A stretch of 64,000 nt of DNA from Hyphomicrobiales bacterium (GCA_900473415.1 UCLR01000040.1:50004-114003), one strand, 5' to 3'; positions 9,357-18,514 are shown, counted from the first letter of the stretch. The notes: generated by a model not told the origin, from the sequence alone. Made by a program: numbers and translations.

Positions 9357-9500
9357 GCGAGCGAGTTTAATCCGCCAGGGCTCGAGGTCAAATCACGCCG
9401 CGGCGAGCGCAAACGCAAAAAGCGGGCACGCCATCCGGCGTCCCGCTTCCACGAAAGTCCGAAGCTGTGGCCTGCGCGACCCTGAAAGCCGCGCGAAAGC

Positions 9501-9626
9501 TCAGCCCTGACGCGCCTTGAAGCGCTTCTGGACCTTGTTGATGATGTAGATGCGGCCCTTGCGGCGCACCAGCTGGTTGTCGCGATGGCGCGCACGCAGC
9601 GACTTCAGCGAATTGCGGATCTTCAT
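9501..9626 (-). CDS. rpmJ: 50S ribosomal protein L36 (cysteine-free type)
   Basis: 41 codons from ATG at 9626: MKIRNSLKSLRARHRDNQLV, then RRKGRIYIINK, ending KRFKARQG. It is the basic L36 of the 50S subunit. The zinc-binding Cys/His set is absent, as is normal for the alphaproteobacterial form. It stands alone rather than in the spc operon. Confidence 0.95.
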   Translation of the reverse strand: MKIRNSLKSLRARHRDNQLVRRKGRIYIINKVQKRFKARQG

Positions 9627-9866
9627 CGTCTCAACTCCATCGGCCCATCCTCGCGGACGCGCCGGTCAAAAACTTTCAGCCTGCGACGCGAGCCCGAAGA
9701 CTCTCACCGCCCATAACAATGGTGCGACTGATGCGATGCCGGCTGTATACGGATTTTTCCACGGATCGCAAGTGCGATCACCGCTCCTACCACATAAAAG
9801 CCTCGCTGTGCTGGTCCGGGAAGCCTCCCACCTTCGTAAAGCCGGCCCCTGTTCCCAAAGGACTCC

Positions 9867-10079
9867 ATGATGCGCCTCCTGTCTCTCGCCTTCATCGCCG
9901 CCACGACGCTCGCGCTCGGCGCCTGCGGCAACACCGTCGAGCAGCGCATCGGCGGCGCGGCTGTCGGCGCCGGCACCGGTGCGGTCGTTGCCGGTCCGGT
10001 CGGAGCGGTGGTCGGCGGTGCGGCCGGCGCCATCACCGGACCGTCCGTCGCGCGCGCCACCCGCCCCGCCGCCCGCTAG
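9867..10079 (+). CDS. Small glycine-zipper lipoprotein
   Basis: 70 residues. The signal peptide ends in a lipobox LGAC (Cys20 acylated by Lgt by family rule). The mature part is a glycine zipper, IGGAAVGAGTGAVVAGPVGA and onward, which packs as membrane-associated helices, ending in a short basic tail. Such small proteins are common envelope lipoproteins; no specific function is known. Confidence 0.82.
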   Translation: MMRLLSLAFIAATTLALGACGNTVEQRIGGAAVGAGTGAVVAGPVGAVVGGAAGAITGPSVARATRPAAR

Positions 10080-10168
10080 GCCTTGAGGGCACCTGCGCCC
10101 ATCGAGGGATGGGTGCAGGCCCGACGCACTGTCATCAAACTCTCATCCGGCTATCCAATCCTTGCCGG

Positions 10169-10540
10169 ATGTCCGATTCGCTCAACAGGCTCCATGCCGC
10201 CGTGCTGGAAGCGCGCACCCGCGATCCTTCGTCCTCCCGCACGGCCAAGCTTTTCGCCGATGGCCTGCCCAAGATGGCGAAGAAGGTGGCGGAGGAAGCG
10301 GTGGAGCTCGGCATCGAGGCGCTTCAGGGCCATCGCCAGGCCACCGTGTCGGAAAGCGCCGACCTGATCTACAATCTCGTGACGCTCTGGGCGGCGATGG
10401 GGATCGAGCCCGAGGAGATCTGGCGCGAGCTCGATCGGCGCGAGCAGCTTTACGGGATTGCGGAGAAGTTGCCGAAGAAGCCCGCCCGCCCCAAGCAGGC
10501 TCGCCGCCGCCCGGTGGCGATGGCCGCATTGCCGCGCTGA
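10169..10540 (+). CDS. hisE: Phosphoribosyl-ATP pyrophosphatase
   Basis: 123 residues against about 107 for typical HisE, with the extra length in a basic C-terminal tail (KKPARPKQARRRPVAMA). It hydrolyses phosphoribosyl-ATP to phosphoribosyl-AMP in histidine synthesis. All-alpha MazG-like core: KLFADGLPKMAKKVAEEAVE with metal-binding acidic residues, and ESADLIYNLVTLWAAMG. Start at ATG 10169 (MSDSLNRLHAAVLEAR). Its usual partners (hisHAF) are not adjacent, so a stand-alone paralogue with a related substrate cannot be excluded. Confidence 0.88.
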   Translation: MSDSLNRLHAAVLEARTRDPSSSRTAKLFADGLPKMAKKVAEEAVELGIEALQGHRQATVSESADLIYNLVTLWAAMGIEPEEIWRELDRREQLYGIAEKLPKKPARPKQARRRPVAMAALPR

Positions 10541-10706
10541 CGGGGCGGCTTCGGTCCTACAGTCCCGGAGCCCCGAGGATCTGCGGATTCCGGGGCGGGT
10601 TGGATTTTTGCGGGCAACTCCGCTTTTGAGGGGTTGCCAAGAGAAAGCGGAGCGGCTATCTCCGCCTCCATCAGGCCGGACGCGACGCGTCGTGACGCTC
10701 TGATAC

Positions 10707-10783
10707 GCGCCCGTAGCTCAGCTGGATAGAGCATCAGACTACGAATCTGAGGGTCAGAGGTTCGAATCCTTTCGGGCGCGCCA
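10707..10783 (+). tRNA. tRNA-Arg (anticodon ACG)
   Basis: 77 nt with CCA encoded. The acceptor arm GCGCCCG pairs with CGGGCGC. The anticodon stem TCAGA/TCTGA closes the loop CTACGAA, giving anticodon ACG (read as ICG after deamination), and the T arm contains GGTTCGAATCC. Confidence 0.97.
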
Positions 10784-10855
10784 TTACTTAGCTCTTTTTG
10801 AAGAGCGCCGTTCACAGCCCGCTCGCAGGGCTGGCTTACAACTCCAAATTCACCC

Positions 10856-11104
10856 TTAGCTCTCTGCTTTCCGCTTGCCGCGGAGGCTCCCCACGTCGTC
10901 GGTCGTTTGACCGTTGTCGGCGAGACCGCGGCGCTCCGCCTGGCGGCGAGAGATCTTCGCTGCCTCGTCCGTCGCCTGCTCGATCGGGGCCATGATCTGG
11001 GCGTCGCTTGGGCCGGCGGGCAGGCGCCGTCGATGCCCGTCGCCATGGATCGAGCAGCGATACACCTGCAGATCCGGATATAGTGCCCCGGTTCGAGGCG
11101 CCAT
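10856..11104 (-). CDS. Possible small hypothetical protein
   Basis: An 82-codon open frame between the tRNA and tctB. The middle (SDAQIMAPIEQATDEAAKIS) reads like a helical protein rather than a frame shadow. There is no ribosome site at the ATG and no family match I can name. The overlapping longer minus frames here are Arg/Pro-rich and look spurious. Confidence 0.3.
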   Translation of the reverse strand: MAPRTGALYPDLQVYRCSIHGDGHRRRLPAGPSDAQIMAPIEQATDEAAKISRRQAERRGLADNGQTTDDVGSLRGKRKAES

Positions 11105-11192
11105 CCTGGTGCGGGAGAGACCGAACGAACACGGCAGCGCGGCAAGGACTGCCGCGCTGCCGTGTCCCGAACCGACCCCAGCCGCTATCGGT

Positions 11193-11705
11193 TCAGTAGC
11201 CGAGCGCGGCCTCCAGAGGCCCCTTCGGCAGCGGCACCAGGAACCAGACCTCGAACATCATGAAGTTGACGATCGCGATGCTGAGCGAGACGGCCAGGGC
11301 CTTCCACACCGCAAACTTGCCGAAGAACACCATGAAGGCCCCGATATAGACCGCGGCCGAGACGTAGATGCCGATATAGTGCGTCGCCAGCACGAAGATG
11401 ACAGCGGGAACGAAGATCGCCGCCATGCGCTTGAGGCCCGGCACGGTCGTCGCGGCCATCTCGCCATCGGCCGTATGTGGCAGCGCCTGGGCCAGATTGA
11501 TGAGGGAGGCGATGCCCATCGCCAGGACGATGTAGAACGGGAACAGGCCAGGCTGCGGTCCCTCATTCGGCTTCCAGGAGATGCCGAGGCGCAGGCTGTC
11601 GGTCATCACGATCGCCGTGACAATTAGGAAGAAGATCGTGACCGCAATGTCCAACGTTCGATAGCTGACGAGCGGACGGCCTTCGGCCTCTTCGTGGCTG
11701 CTCAT
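11193..11705 (-). CDS. tctB: Tripartite tricarboxylate transporter, small membrane subunit TctB
   Basis: 170 residues with about four membrane helices (AVTIFFLIVTAIVM, LFPFYIVLAMGIASLI, AAIFVPAVIFVLA, AVSLSIAIVNFMMFEV), as in TctB/DUF1468. It forms the small inner-membrane half of a secondary uptake system. It is the third gene of a minus-strand set whose order, A-C-B, differs from the common C-B-A. It begins about 100 nt after tctC. Substrate: see tctC. Confidence 0.9.
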   Translation of the reverse strand: MSSHEEAEGRPLVSYRTLDIAVTIFFLIVTAIVMTDSLRLGISWKPNEGPQPGLFPFYIVLAMGIASLINLAQALPHTADGEMAATTVPGLKRMAAIFVPAVIFVLATHYIGIYVSAAVYIGAFMVFFGKFAVWKALAVSLSIAIVNFMMFEVWFLVPLPKGPLEAALGY

Positions 11706-11805
11706 TTGCGTAGCTCCTGGCTGGCTCCTGCCCTCGGCGCGCCAGCTCCGTGATGGTTGGCTGATCGGAGCGCGATCGCTCGCGCCGCGCTCCGTGCTGT
11801 CGGAC

Positions 11806-12825
11806 TCACTGCGTCGCGAGGAAACCAGCCTTCTTCATCAGGTCGGCATGCTGCGCCTCGGCGCTGGTCAGCCACTTTTCGAAGTCAGGGCCGCTCATGA
11901 AGGTCTGGTTGAAGGCGCCCTTCTCCATGAACTCCTTCCAGTCCGGCGTCGCCATCACCTTCTTGAGCAGGTCGACATAGAAGGCGACCTGTTCGGGCTT
12001 GGCGTTCTTGGTGGTGAAGATGCCCCGCAGCATCTGGTACTCGACCGGCAGACCCGCTTCCTTGCAGGTCGGGATGTCGCTCCAGGCTTCCTTCTCAGTG
12101 ACCTTGGCGGTGTAGGTGGAGCGCTGCGCATCGAAGATGCAGAGCGGACGCAGCTGCCCGGCACGCCATTGGGCGACGGCCTCGATCGGGTTGTTCACCG
12201 TCGAATCGACATGATTGCCGACCAGCTGCACTGCAACTTGTCCACCGCCGGCATAGGGCACGTAGGTGAATTTCTTGCCGCCGGTCTGTTGCTCGATCGC
12301 CGCGGTGACGATCTGGTCTTCCTGCTTCGAGCCCGTGCCGCCCATCTTGAATGCGCGGTCGTCGCCGGCCTTCACCGCCTCGATATAGTCCTTCGTCGTC
12401 TTGTAGGGCTTCTCGCTGTTCGTCCACAGGACGAACTGATCGAGCGCCAGCATCGCGACCGGCTGCATGTCCTTCCAGTTGAAGGGCGAGCCGGTACCGA
12501 GCGGCGTGGTGAACAGGTTCGACAGGGTGATGGTGATCTTGTGCGGGTCGCCCGCGCTGGCCTTCATCTCCAGGAAGCCTTCCGCACCCGCCCCGCCGGC
12601 CTTGTTGATCACGATCAGCGGCTGCTTCATCAGATTGTGCTTCTGGACGACGCCCTGGATGAAGCGCGCCATCTGGTCGGCACCGCCACCGGTGCCCGCC
12701 GGGATGACCAGCGTCACGGGCTTGGTCGGCTCCCAGCGCTGCGCCCAGGCCGGCGATGTCAGGCAGGCGCTCGCTGCCAGTGCTGCTGCAATTGTTTTGG
12801 TCTTAGACACGCCCGTCCGGATCAT
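11806..12825 (-). CDS. tctC: Tripartite tricarboxylate transporter, periplasmic binding protein TctC
   Basis: 339 residues. A signal peptide (TIAAALAASACLTSPAWA-Q) is followed by the Bug/TctC fold: KPVTLVIPAGTGGGADQMAR, VINKAGGAGAEGFLEM and YVPYAGGGQVAVQLVGNHVD. Start at ATG 12825, preceded by GGAGGAAGCGTG; the longer frame to 13041 is read-through of upstream DNA. TTT binding proteins capture di- and tricarboxylates. Shared control with oxalate genes makes oxalate or a related C2-C3 acid a plausible ligand, but this is inference. Confidence 0.92.
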   Translation of the reverse strand: MIRTGVSKTKTIAAALAASACLTSPAWAQRWEPTKPVTLVIPAGTGGGADQMARFIQGVVQKHNLMKQPLIVINKAGGAGAEGFLEMKASAGDPHKITITLSNLFTTPLGTGSPFNWKDMQPVAMLALDQFVLWTNSEKPYKTTKDYIEAVKAGDDRAFKMGGTGSKQEDQIVTAAIEQQTGGKKFTYVPYAGGGQVAVQLVGNHVDSTVNNPIEAVAQWRAGQLRPLCIFDAQRSTYTAKVTEKEAWSDIPTCKEAGLPVEYQMLRGIFTTKNAKPEQVAFYVDLLKKVMATPDWKEFMEKGAFNQTFMSGPDFEKWLTSAEAQHADLMKKAGFLATQ

Positions 12826-12842
12826 CACGCTTCCTCCCTGAG

Positions 12843-12886
12843 GCGGCCTTGTTGCCGCGTTGGTGCGGCTTTGTTGCCGCGTTGGT
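12843..12886. repeat. 22-bp tandem duplication in the tctC leader
   Basis: Two adjacent copies (12843-12864, 12865-12886) of GCGGCY followed by TTGTTGCCGCGTTGGT differ at one base. They lie directly upstream of the tctC ribosome site in the tctA-tctC gap. Confidence 0.8.
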
Positions 12887-12935
12887 AAAGTCATGAAGAC
12901 GAATACTTTGCTGGAACCGGCCCGCGCGGCCGGCC

Positions 12936-14450
12936 TCACGCTGCGCGGGCGATGGCGGCGTTGCCCGACAGCTTGGCGCGCAGCGCCTGCAGGGCCGGCC
13001 AGAACGCCATTACCAGGCCGAGCGTCATGATGCTGCCGCACAGCCAGTTCGACCAGAACACGCCGACACTGCCTTGCGAGACCAGCATGGCCTGGCGGAA
13101 GGAGCTTTCGGCTTGGTCGCCGAGCACCAGCGCGAGCACGAGCGGCGGCAGCGGGTAGCGCAGCTTGTTGAAGAGATAGCCCATCACGCCAAAGACCAGC
13201 ATCATCCAGACATCGAACATCGTGTTGTTCACGGTGTAGGCGCCGATGGCACAGACGAAGACGATGGCTGGCGCGATGATCGAGAAGGGCACGCGCAGGA
13301 TCGCGGCGAACAACGGCACACAGGTCAACACCATGACCAGGCCGACGACGTTGCCGAGATACATCGAGGCGATCAGGCCCCAGACGAAGTCCTTCTGCTC
13401 GACGAAGAGCAGCGGGCCGGGCTGCAGGCCCCAGATCAGCAGACCGCCGAGCAGCACCGCCGCTGTCGGCGAGCCGGGGATGCCGAGCGTCAGCATCGGC
13501 AGCAGCGCGCTGGTGCCGGCGGCATGGGCCGCGGTCTCAGGCGCCACCACGCCCTCGAGCTCGCCCTTGCCGAAATTGTCGCCCCGCTTCGACAGGCGCT
13601 TGGCGATGCCATAGCCCATGAAGGAGGCCGGCGTCGCGCCACCCGGCGTGATGCCCATCCAGCAGCCGACGATGCAGCTGCGCAGGAACGTCGCCCACAT
13701 CCGGGGCAACTGCCTCCAGGTCCGTATGACCGCATCCATGCGCAGCTTGGCGGCGGCGCCGTTGAACTTCAGCCCGTCCTCCATCGAACAGAGAATCTCG
13801 CCGATGCCGAACAGGCCGATGACGGCGACGAGGAACTTGAAGCCGTTCAGCAGTTCGTCCTGCCCGAAGGTCATCCGCAGCGTGCCGGTGACGCCGTCCA
13901 GGCCGACGGATGCCAGCGCGAAGCCGAGGCACATCGAGGCGATCGTCTTGAACGGCGAACCCCTGCCCATGCCGATGAAGCTGGCGAAGGTGAGGAACTG
14001 CACGGCGAAGAATTCCGCCGGACCGAACTTTAAGGCGAATTTCGCGACCACCGGCGCGAGGAAGGTGATTAGGCAGACGGCGAAAATGGCACCGACGAAG
14101 GAGGCCGTGAAGGCGCCGACCAGCGCCTCGTCGGCCTTGCCGTTCTGCGCCATCGGGTGGCCGTCGAACGTCGTCGCCACCGACCATGGCTCGCCTGGAA
14201 TGTTGAAGAGGATCGAGGTGATGGCGCCGCCGAACAGCGCGCCCCAGTAGATGCTGGTCAGCAGGATGATCGCCGAAGTCGGCGGCATGCTGAAGGTCAG
14301 AGGCAGAAGAATGGCGACCCCGTTTGCGCCACCAAGTCCCGGCAAGACGCCGATGATGACACCGAGCGTGATGCCGATCACCATGAACATGAGGTGGTAG
14401 CCGGAGAGGGCAACGGCGAAACCGCCGAACAAGGCGTTCAGTTCATCCAT
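12936..14450 (-). CDS. tctA: Tripartite tricarboxylate transporter, large membrane subunit TctA
   Basis: 504 residues, normal for TctA, with about 10-12 membrane helices. The family signature GVLPGLGGANGVAILLPLTF lies near the N-terminus, with IYWGALFGGAITSILFNIPG and the second-half repeat MLTLGIPGSPTAAVLLGGL. Start at ATG 14450 (MDELNALFGGFAVAL); the longer frame to 14558 runs through promoter DNA. It is the first gene of the tct unit and forms the transport channel with TctB, fed by TctC. Operator site A lies 99-115 bp upstream of the start. Confidence 0.93.
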   Translation of the reverse strand: MDELNALFGGFAVALSGYHLMFMVIGITLGVIIGVLPGLGGANGVAILLPLTFSMPPTSAIILLTSIYWGALFGGAITSILFNIPGEPWSVATTFDGHPMAQNGKADEALVGAFTASFVGAIFAVCLITFLAPVVAKFALKFGPAEFFAVQFLTFASFIGMGRGSPFKTIASMCLGFALASVGLDGVTGTLRMTFGQDELLNGFKFLVAVIGLFGIGEILCSMEDGLKFNGAAAKLRMDAVIRTWRQLPRMWATFLRSCIVGCWMGITPGGATPASFMGYGIAKRLSKRGDNFGKGELEGVVAPETAAHAAGTSALLPMLTLGIPGSPTAAVLLGGLLIWGLQPGPLLFVEQKDFVWGLIASMYLGNVVGLVMVLTCVPLFAAILRVPFSIIAPAIVFVCAIGAYTVNNTMFDVWMMLVFGVMGYLFNKLRYPLPPLVLALVLGDQAESSFRQAMLVSQGSVGVFWSNWLCGSIMTLGLVMAFWPALQALRAKLSGNAAIARAA

Positions 14451-14548
14451 AGCGCTTCGTCCCCAGAATTGGCCTTGTTCGGGACCGCGCTGCGAACCAG
14501 CGCGGAACCGACTGGCCTTATTTAGATCGAGCCTAAGATGGATTTCAG

Positions 14549-14565
14549 TGGCATGCAATATACCA
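14549..14565. promoter_or_regulatory. Operator site A (GntR-type palindrome)
   Basis: TGGCAT-GCAAT-ATACCA, in the gap between tctA and the divergent GntR gene. It is one of six related sites in the island. Confidence 0.6.
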
Positions 14566-14608
14566 TTTATGGATGCAGCGCAGCATTATAATTGCGCCAT
14601 TGCGGCCA

Positions 14609-14650
14609 TTGCACGGTCAATTCTTTCATTATATGGTATGCCAGAAACCA
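14609..14650 (+). promoter_or_regulatory. Promoter and operator site A2 of the GntR-oxc-frc unit
   Basis: A -35 candidate TTGCAC (14609-14614) is followed after 17 nt by TATGGT (14632-14637). The -10 overlaps TGGTAT-GCCAG-AAACCA (14634-14650), an imperfect copy of the island palindrome. The placement suggests autorepression by the GntR protein. Confidence 0.45.
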
Positions 14651-14718
14651 CAGAGATCCAAGCGGCCGAACTCTGACGGAGCTTGGCGGATCTGAGCACG
14701 GAAACCGGCTCCGCAATG

Positions 14719-15402
14719 GTCAAAGCACAGCTTGAAATCCAGCCGATCGAGGAGGTTCAGAGCCTCAAGAGCCGCACCTATGATGCGCTGAAGGCCGCGA
14801 TCAATGCGAAGAAGATCTACGATGCAGGAGCCGAGCTGCGCCTCGACGAGCGCGCGCTCTCCCTCCAGTTCGGCATCAGCCGCACGCCACTGCGCGAGGC
14901 GCTCGCCCAGCTAGAACAGGAAGGCCTGGTGCGGATCGTGCCCCGCCGCGGCATCTTCATCGTGCGCAAGACCAAGGCCGAGATCCTCGAGATGATCACC
15001 GTCTGGGCTGCGCTCGAGAGCATGGCCGCGCGCCTTGCGACAGAGGTCGCCACGGATGAGGCGATCGCCCACCTGCACACACTGGTGGATACCTTCGACA
15101 GCGACGCGATCGAAGAACATATGGGCGAGTACTCCGACGCGAATATCAGCTTCCACGCGGCGATCATCGCGCTCTCCGGCTGCAAGCTCATCACCGAGAT
15201 CACCCACGGCCTCTTCACGCATGTGCGGGCCATCCGCCAGCGCACGATCTTCGAGAAGGACCGGGCGCGCCGCTCGATCGTCGACCACAAGGAGATCGTC
15301 GAGGCACTGGAGACCCGCAACGGCGAACGCGCCGAACGCCTTGTGCGCGAACACACACTCAAGCTGCGCCAACACGTCGAGCAATTCGTCCAGCTCAACT
15401 GA
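14719..15402 (+). CDS. GntR-family regulator with FCD domain (copy 1)
   Basis: 227 residues. The N-terminal winged helix (about 25-95) holds the recognition-helix motif GISRTPLREALAQLEQEGLV and wing VPRRGIFIV. The C-terminal FCD ligand domain has the metal-binding NISFHAAI motif and a late His (IVDHKEIVEAL). FCD-GntR proteins usually repress catabolic genes until a small acid binds. It lies between the tct genes and oxc-frc and is flanked by sites A and A2. The start could also be TTG 14683; I chose ATG 14719 because ribosome sites are weak for both. A close paralogue lies at 23611. Confidence 0.88.
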   Translation, partial: VKAQLEIQPIEEVQSLKSRTYDALKAAINAKKIYDAGAELRLDERALSLQFGISRTPLREALAQLEQEGLVRIVPRRGIFIVRKTKAEILEMITVWAALESMAARLATEVATDEAIAHLHTLVDTFDSDAIEEHMGEYSDANISFHAAIIALSGCKLITEITHGLFTHVRAIRQRTIFEKDRARRSIVDHKEIVEALETRNGERAERLVREHTLKLRQHVEQFVQLN

Positions 15403-15461
15403 GCCGGATCAAGATCAACAAGAAAAATCACCATAACAACAATCGTCTAGGGAGAAGCGGG

Positions 15462-17198
15462 ATGTCCGCAGTCGTACAAAGCATCTCTTCTGCCGCGCCG
15501 GATGCCGAGCGCGAGCTGACCGACGGTTTCAACCTCATCATCGACGCGTTGAAGCTCAACGGTCTCGACACGATCTATGGCGTGCCGGGTATCCCGATCA
15601 CCGATTTCGGCCGCATGGCGCAGGCTGCGGGCATCCGCGTGCTCTCGTTCCGCCACGAGCAAAACGCCGGTTACGCCGCCTCGATCGCCGGTTTCCTCAC
15701 CAAGAAGCCCGGCATCTGTCTGACCGTCTCGGCGCCCGGCTTCCTCAATGGACTGACCGCGCTCGCGCACGCGACCACGAACTGCTTCCCAATGATCCTG
15801 ATCTCCGGCTCGTCCGAGCGCGAGATCGTCGACCTGCAGCAGGGCGACTACGAGGAGATGGACCAGCTCGCCGTCGCAAAGCCGCTGTGCAAGGCGGCCT
15901 TCCGCGTCCTGCACGCGCAGGATATCGGCATCGGCCTGGCGCGCGCGATTCGCGCCGCGGTCTCCGGCCGGCCCGGCGGCGTCTATCTCGATCTGCCGGC
16001 CAAGCTGTTCGGCCAGGTGATGGACGCCGAAGAGGGCCGGAAGTCGCTGGTCAAGGTGATCGACGCCGCGCCAGCGCAGCTTCCGTCACCGGAATCGGTC
16101 CAGCGCGCGCTCGACGTGCTGAAGGGGGCCAAGCGGCCGCTGATCATTCTCGGCAAGGGTGCAGCCTATGCCCAGGCCGATGACGCGATCCGCCAGCTCG
16201 TTGAAAGGAGCGGCATTCCCTTCCTGCCGATGAGCATGGCGAAGGGCCTGTTGCCGGATCTGCATCCGCAGTGCGCCGGCGCGGCGCGCTCGACCGTGCT
16301 GAAGGATTCAGACGTCGTCATGCTGATCGGCGCACGGCTCAACTGGCTCCTGTCGCACGGCAAGGGCAAGAGCTGGGGCGATCAGCCGAAAAAGTTCATC
16401 CAGATCGACATCGAGCCGAAGGAGATGGACTCCAACGTCGAGATCGTCGCGCCCGTGGTCGGCGATATCGGCTCCTGCGTCTCGGCGCTGCTCGCCGGCA
16501 TGGGCGGGGCCTGGCCGGTGCCGCCAGCGGACTGGACAACGGCTGTCGCCAAGAAGCGTGACGAGAACGTCGCCAAGATGGCGCCCCGCCTGATGAACAA
16601 CAACGTGCCGATGGATTATCATGGCGCGCTCGGCGTGCTCCGCACGATCATCAAGGAGCGCCCGGACGCCATCCTCATCAACGAAGGCGCCAACACGCTC
16701 GATCTCGCGCGCGGCGTCATCGACATGCACCAGCCGCGGAAGCGTCTCGATGTCGGCACCTGGGGCGTCATGGGCATCGGCATGGGCTATGCGATCGCCG
16801 CCGCCGTCGAGACCGGCAAGCCCGTACTCGCCGTCGAAGGCGATTCTGCCTTCGGCTTCTCCGGCATGGAGGTCGAGACGATCTGCCGGTACAACCTGCC
16901 GGTCTGCGTCGTCATCTTCAACAACAACGGCATCTATCGCGGCACCGACGTCAACACTGGCGGCGACGATCCCGCCACGACCGTGTTCGTCAAGGATGCG
17001 CGCTACGACCGCATGATGGAGGCGTTCGGCGGCGTCGGCGTCAACGCGGTCTCGCCCGACGAGCTGAAGCGCGCTGTCAACGCGGCGATGGACAGCGGCA
17101 AGCCGACCTTGATCAACGCAGTGATCGATCCGACCGCCGGCAGCGAAAGCGGCCGCATCGGCAATCTGAATCCGCAAAGCGCACTCAAGAAGAAGTAA
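15462..17198 (+). CDS. oxc: Oxalyl-CoA decarboxylase
   Basis: 578 residues. This thiamine-diphosphate enzyme converts oxalyl-CoA to formyl-CoA and CO2. The catalytic Glu66 is in SFRHEQNAGYAAS and the central ADP-binding domain contains IILGKGAAYAQ. The C-terminal ThDP motif starts GDSAFGFSGMEVETICRYNL and continues with NNNGIYRGTD. The N-terminal GVPGIPITDFGRMAQ is typical of Oxc rather than acetolactate synthase. It sits 59 nt after the GntR gene and 14 nt before frc, so the three are probably one transcript. The partner frc next door makes the assignment firm. Confidence 0.96.
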   Translation: MSAVVQSISSAAPDAERELTDGFNLIIDALKLNGLDTIYGVPGIPITDFGRMAQAAGIRVLSFRHEQNAGYAASIAGFLTKKPGICLTVSAPGFLNGLTALAHATTNCFPMILISGSSEREIVDLQQGDYEEMDQLAVAKPLCKAAFRVLHAQDIGIGLARAIRAAVSGRPGGVYLDLPAKLFGQVMDAEEGRKSLVKVIDAAPAQLPSPESVQRALDVLKGAKRPLIILGKGAAYAQADDAIRQLVERSGIPFLPMSMAKGLLPDLHPQCAGAARSTVLKDSDVVMLIGARLNWLLSHGKGKSWGDQPKKFIQIDIEPKEMDSNVEIVAPVVGDIGSCVSALLAGMGGAWPVPPADWTTAVAKKRDENVAKMAPRLMNNNVPMDYHGALGVLRTIIKERPDAILINEGANTLDLARGVIDMHQPRKRLDVGTWGVMGIGMGYAIAAAVETGKPVLAVEGDSAFGFSGMEVETICRYNLPVCVVIFNNNGIYRGTDVNTGGDDPATTVFVKDARYDRMMEAFGGVGVNAVSPDELKRAVNAAMDSGKPTLINAVIDPTAGSESGRIGNLNPQSALKKK

Positions 17199-17212
17199 GG
17201 GAGAATTCAGAA

Positions 17213-18487
17213 ATGCAAGCGCTCGAAGGCGTCAAGATTCTCGATTTCACCCATGTGCAGTCGGGGCCGACCTGCACGCAGCTCCTTGCCTGGTTCGGCG
17301 CCGACGTGATCAAGGTCGAGCGGCCCGGCACCGGCGACATCACGCGCGGCCAACTCTGCGACGTGCCGGATGCGGACAGCCTCTATTTCACGATGCTGAA
17401 CCACAACAAGCGCTCGATCACGCTCGACACCAAGAATCCGAAGGGCATGGAAGTGCTTTGGGAGATGGTGAAGATCTGCGACGTGATGGTCGAGAACTTC
17501 GCCCCCGGCGTGCTTGATCGCATGGGCCTGACCTGGGCGAAGGTGCACGAAGTCAATCCGCGCATGATCGTCGCGTCGGTCAAGGGCTTCGGCCCGGGAC
17601 CCTATGAGGATTGCAAGGTCTACGAGAACGTCGCGCAATGTGCCGGCGGCGCCGCCTCGACCACCGGTTTCCGCGACGGCGTGCCGCTCGTCACCGGCGC
17701 CCAGATCGGCGATTCCGGCACCGGCCTGCATCTCGCGCTCGGCATCGTCACGGCGCTCTATCACCGCACCCATTCCGGCCTCGGTCAGAAGGTCGATTGT
17801 GCGATGCAAGACGGCGTGCTCAACCTCTGCCGCGTCAAGCTGCGCGACCAGCAGCGCCTCGACCATGGCCCGCTCAAGGAATACAGCCAGTTCGGCGAGG
17901 GGGTTCCCTTCGGCGACGCCGTGCCGCGCGCGGGCAACGATTCCGGCGGCGGCCAGCCGGGCCGCATCCTGAAATGCAAGGGATGGGAGACCGATCCCAA
18001 CGCCTATATCTACTTCATCACCCAGGCGCCGGTCTGGGAGAAGATCTGCGACGTCATCGGCGAGCCGACCTGGAAGACCGATCCCAACTACGCCAAGCCG
18101 CCGGCTCGGCTGCCGCGCCTGAACGAGATCTTCGGGCGGATCGAGCAGTGGACCATGACCAAGACCAAGTTCGAGGCCATGGACATCCTCAACGAATACG
18201 ACATCCCCTGCGGGCCGATCCTCTCGATGAAGGAGATCGCCGAGGAGAAGTCGCTGCGAGAGACCGGCACGGTGGTCGAGGTCGACCATCCCGCGCGCGG
18301 CAAGTACCTCTCGGTCGGCAATCCGATCAAGCTCTCGAACAGCCCGACTGTCGTGAAGCGCTCGCCGCTGCTCGGCGAGCACACCGACGAGGTCTTGCGC
18401 GACGTGCTGAAGTTTGACGAGGCCCGTATCGCTGCGATCACCGAATCCGGTGCCACCGGGGCGCTGGCGCGCGCGGCGGCGGAATAA
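17213..18487 (+). CDS. frc: Formyl-CoA:oxalate CoA-transferase
   Basis: 424 residues, a family III CoA transferase. It moves CoA from formyl-CoA to oxalate, feeding Oxc and releasing formate. The N-terminus LEGVKILDFTHVQSGPTCTQ and GADVIKVERPGTGD are Frc-like. The catalytic Asp is Asp167 in QIGDSGTGLH. It is coupled to oxc by a 14-nt gap with a GGGAG ribosome site, and followed by a terminator at 18515-18550. Confidence 0.95.
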   Translation: MQALEGVKILDFTHVQSGPTCTQLLAWFGADVIKVERPGTGDITRGQLCDVPDADSLYFTMLNHNKRSITLDTKNPKGMEVLWEMVKICDVMVENFAPGVLDRMGLTWAKVHEVNPRMIVASVKGFGPGPYEDCKVYENVAQCAGGAASTTGFRDGVPLVTGAQIGDSGTGLHLALGIVTALYHRTHSGLGQKVDCAMQDGVLNLCRVKLRDQQRLDHGPLKEYSQFGEGVPFGDAVPRAGNDSGGGQPGRILKCKGWETDPNAYIYFITQAPVWEKICDVIGEPTWKTDPNYAKPPARLPRLNEIFGRIEQWTMTKTKFEAMDILNEYDIPCGPILSMKEIAEEKSLRETGTVVEVDHPARGKYLSVGNPIKLSNSPTVVKRSPLLGEHTDEVLRDVLKFDEARIAAITESGATGALARAAAE

Positions 18488-18514
18488 TTCACCAGAGCCT
18501 TCGCTGGGGGGGCC

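Noticed and set aside
10450..11145. 231-codon minus frame covering tRNA-Arg
   Set aside because: It translates the antisense of the tRNA (APERIRTSDPQIRSLMLYPA), a well-known annotation artefact.
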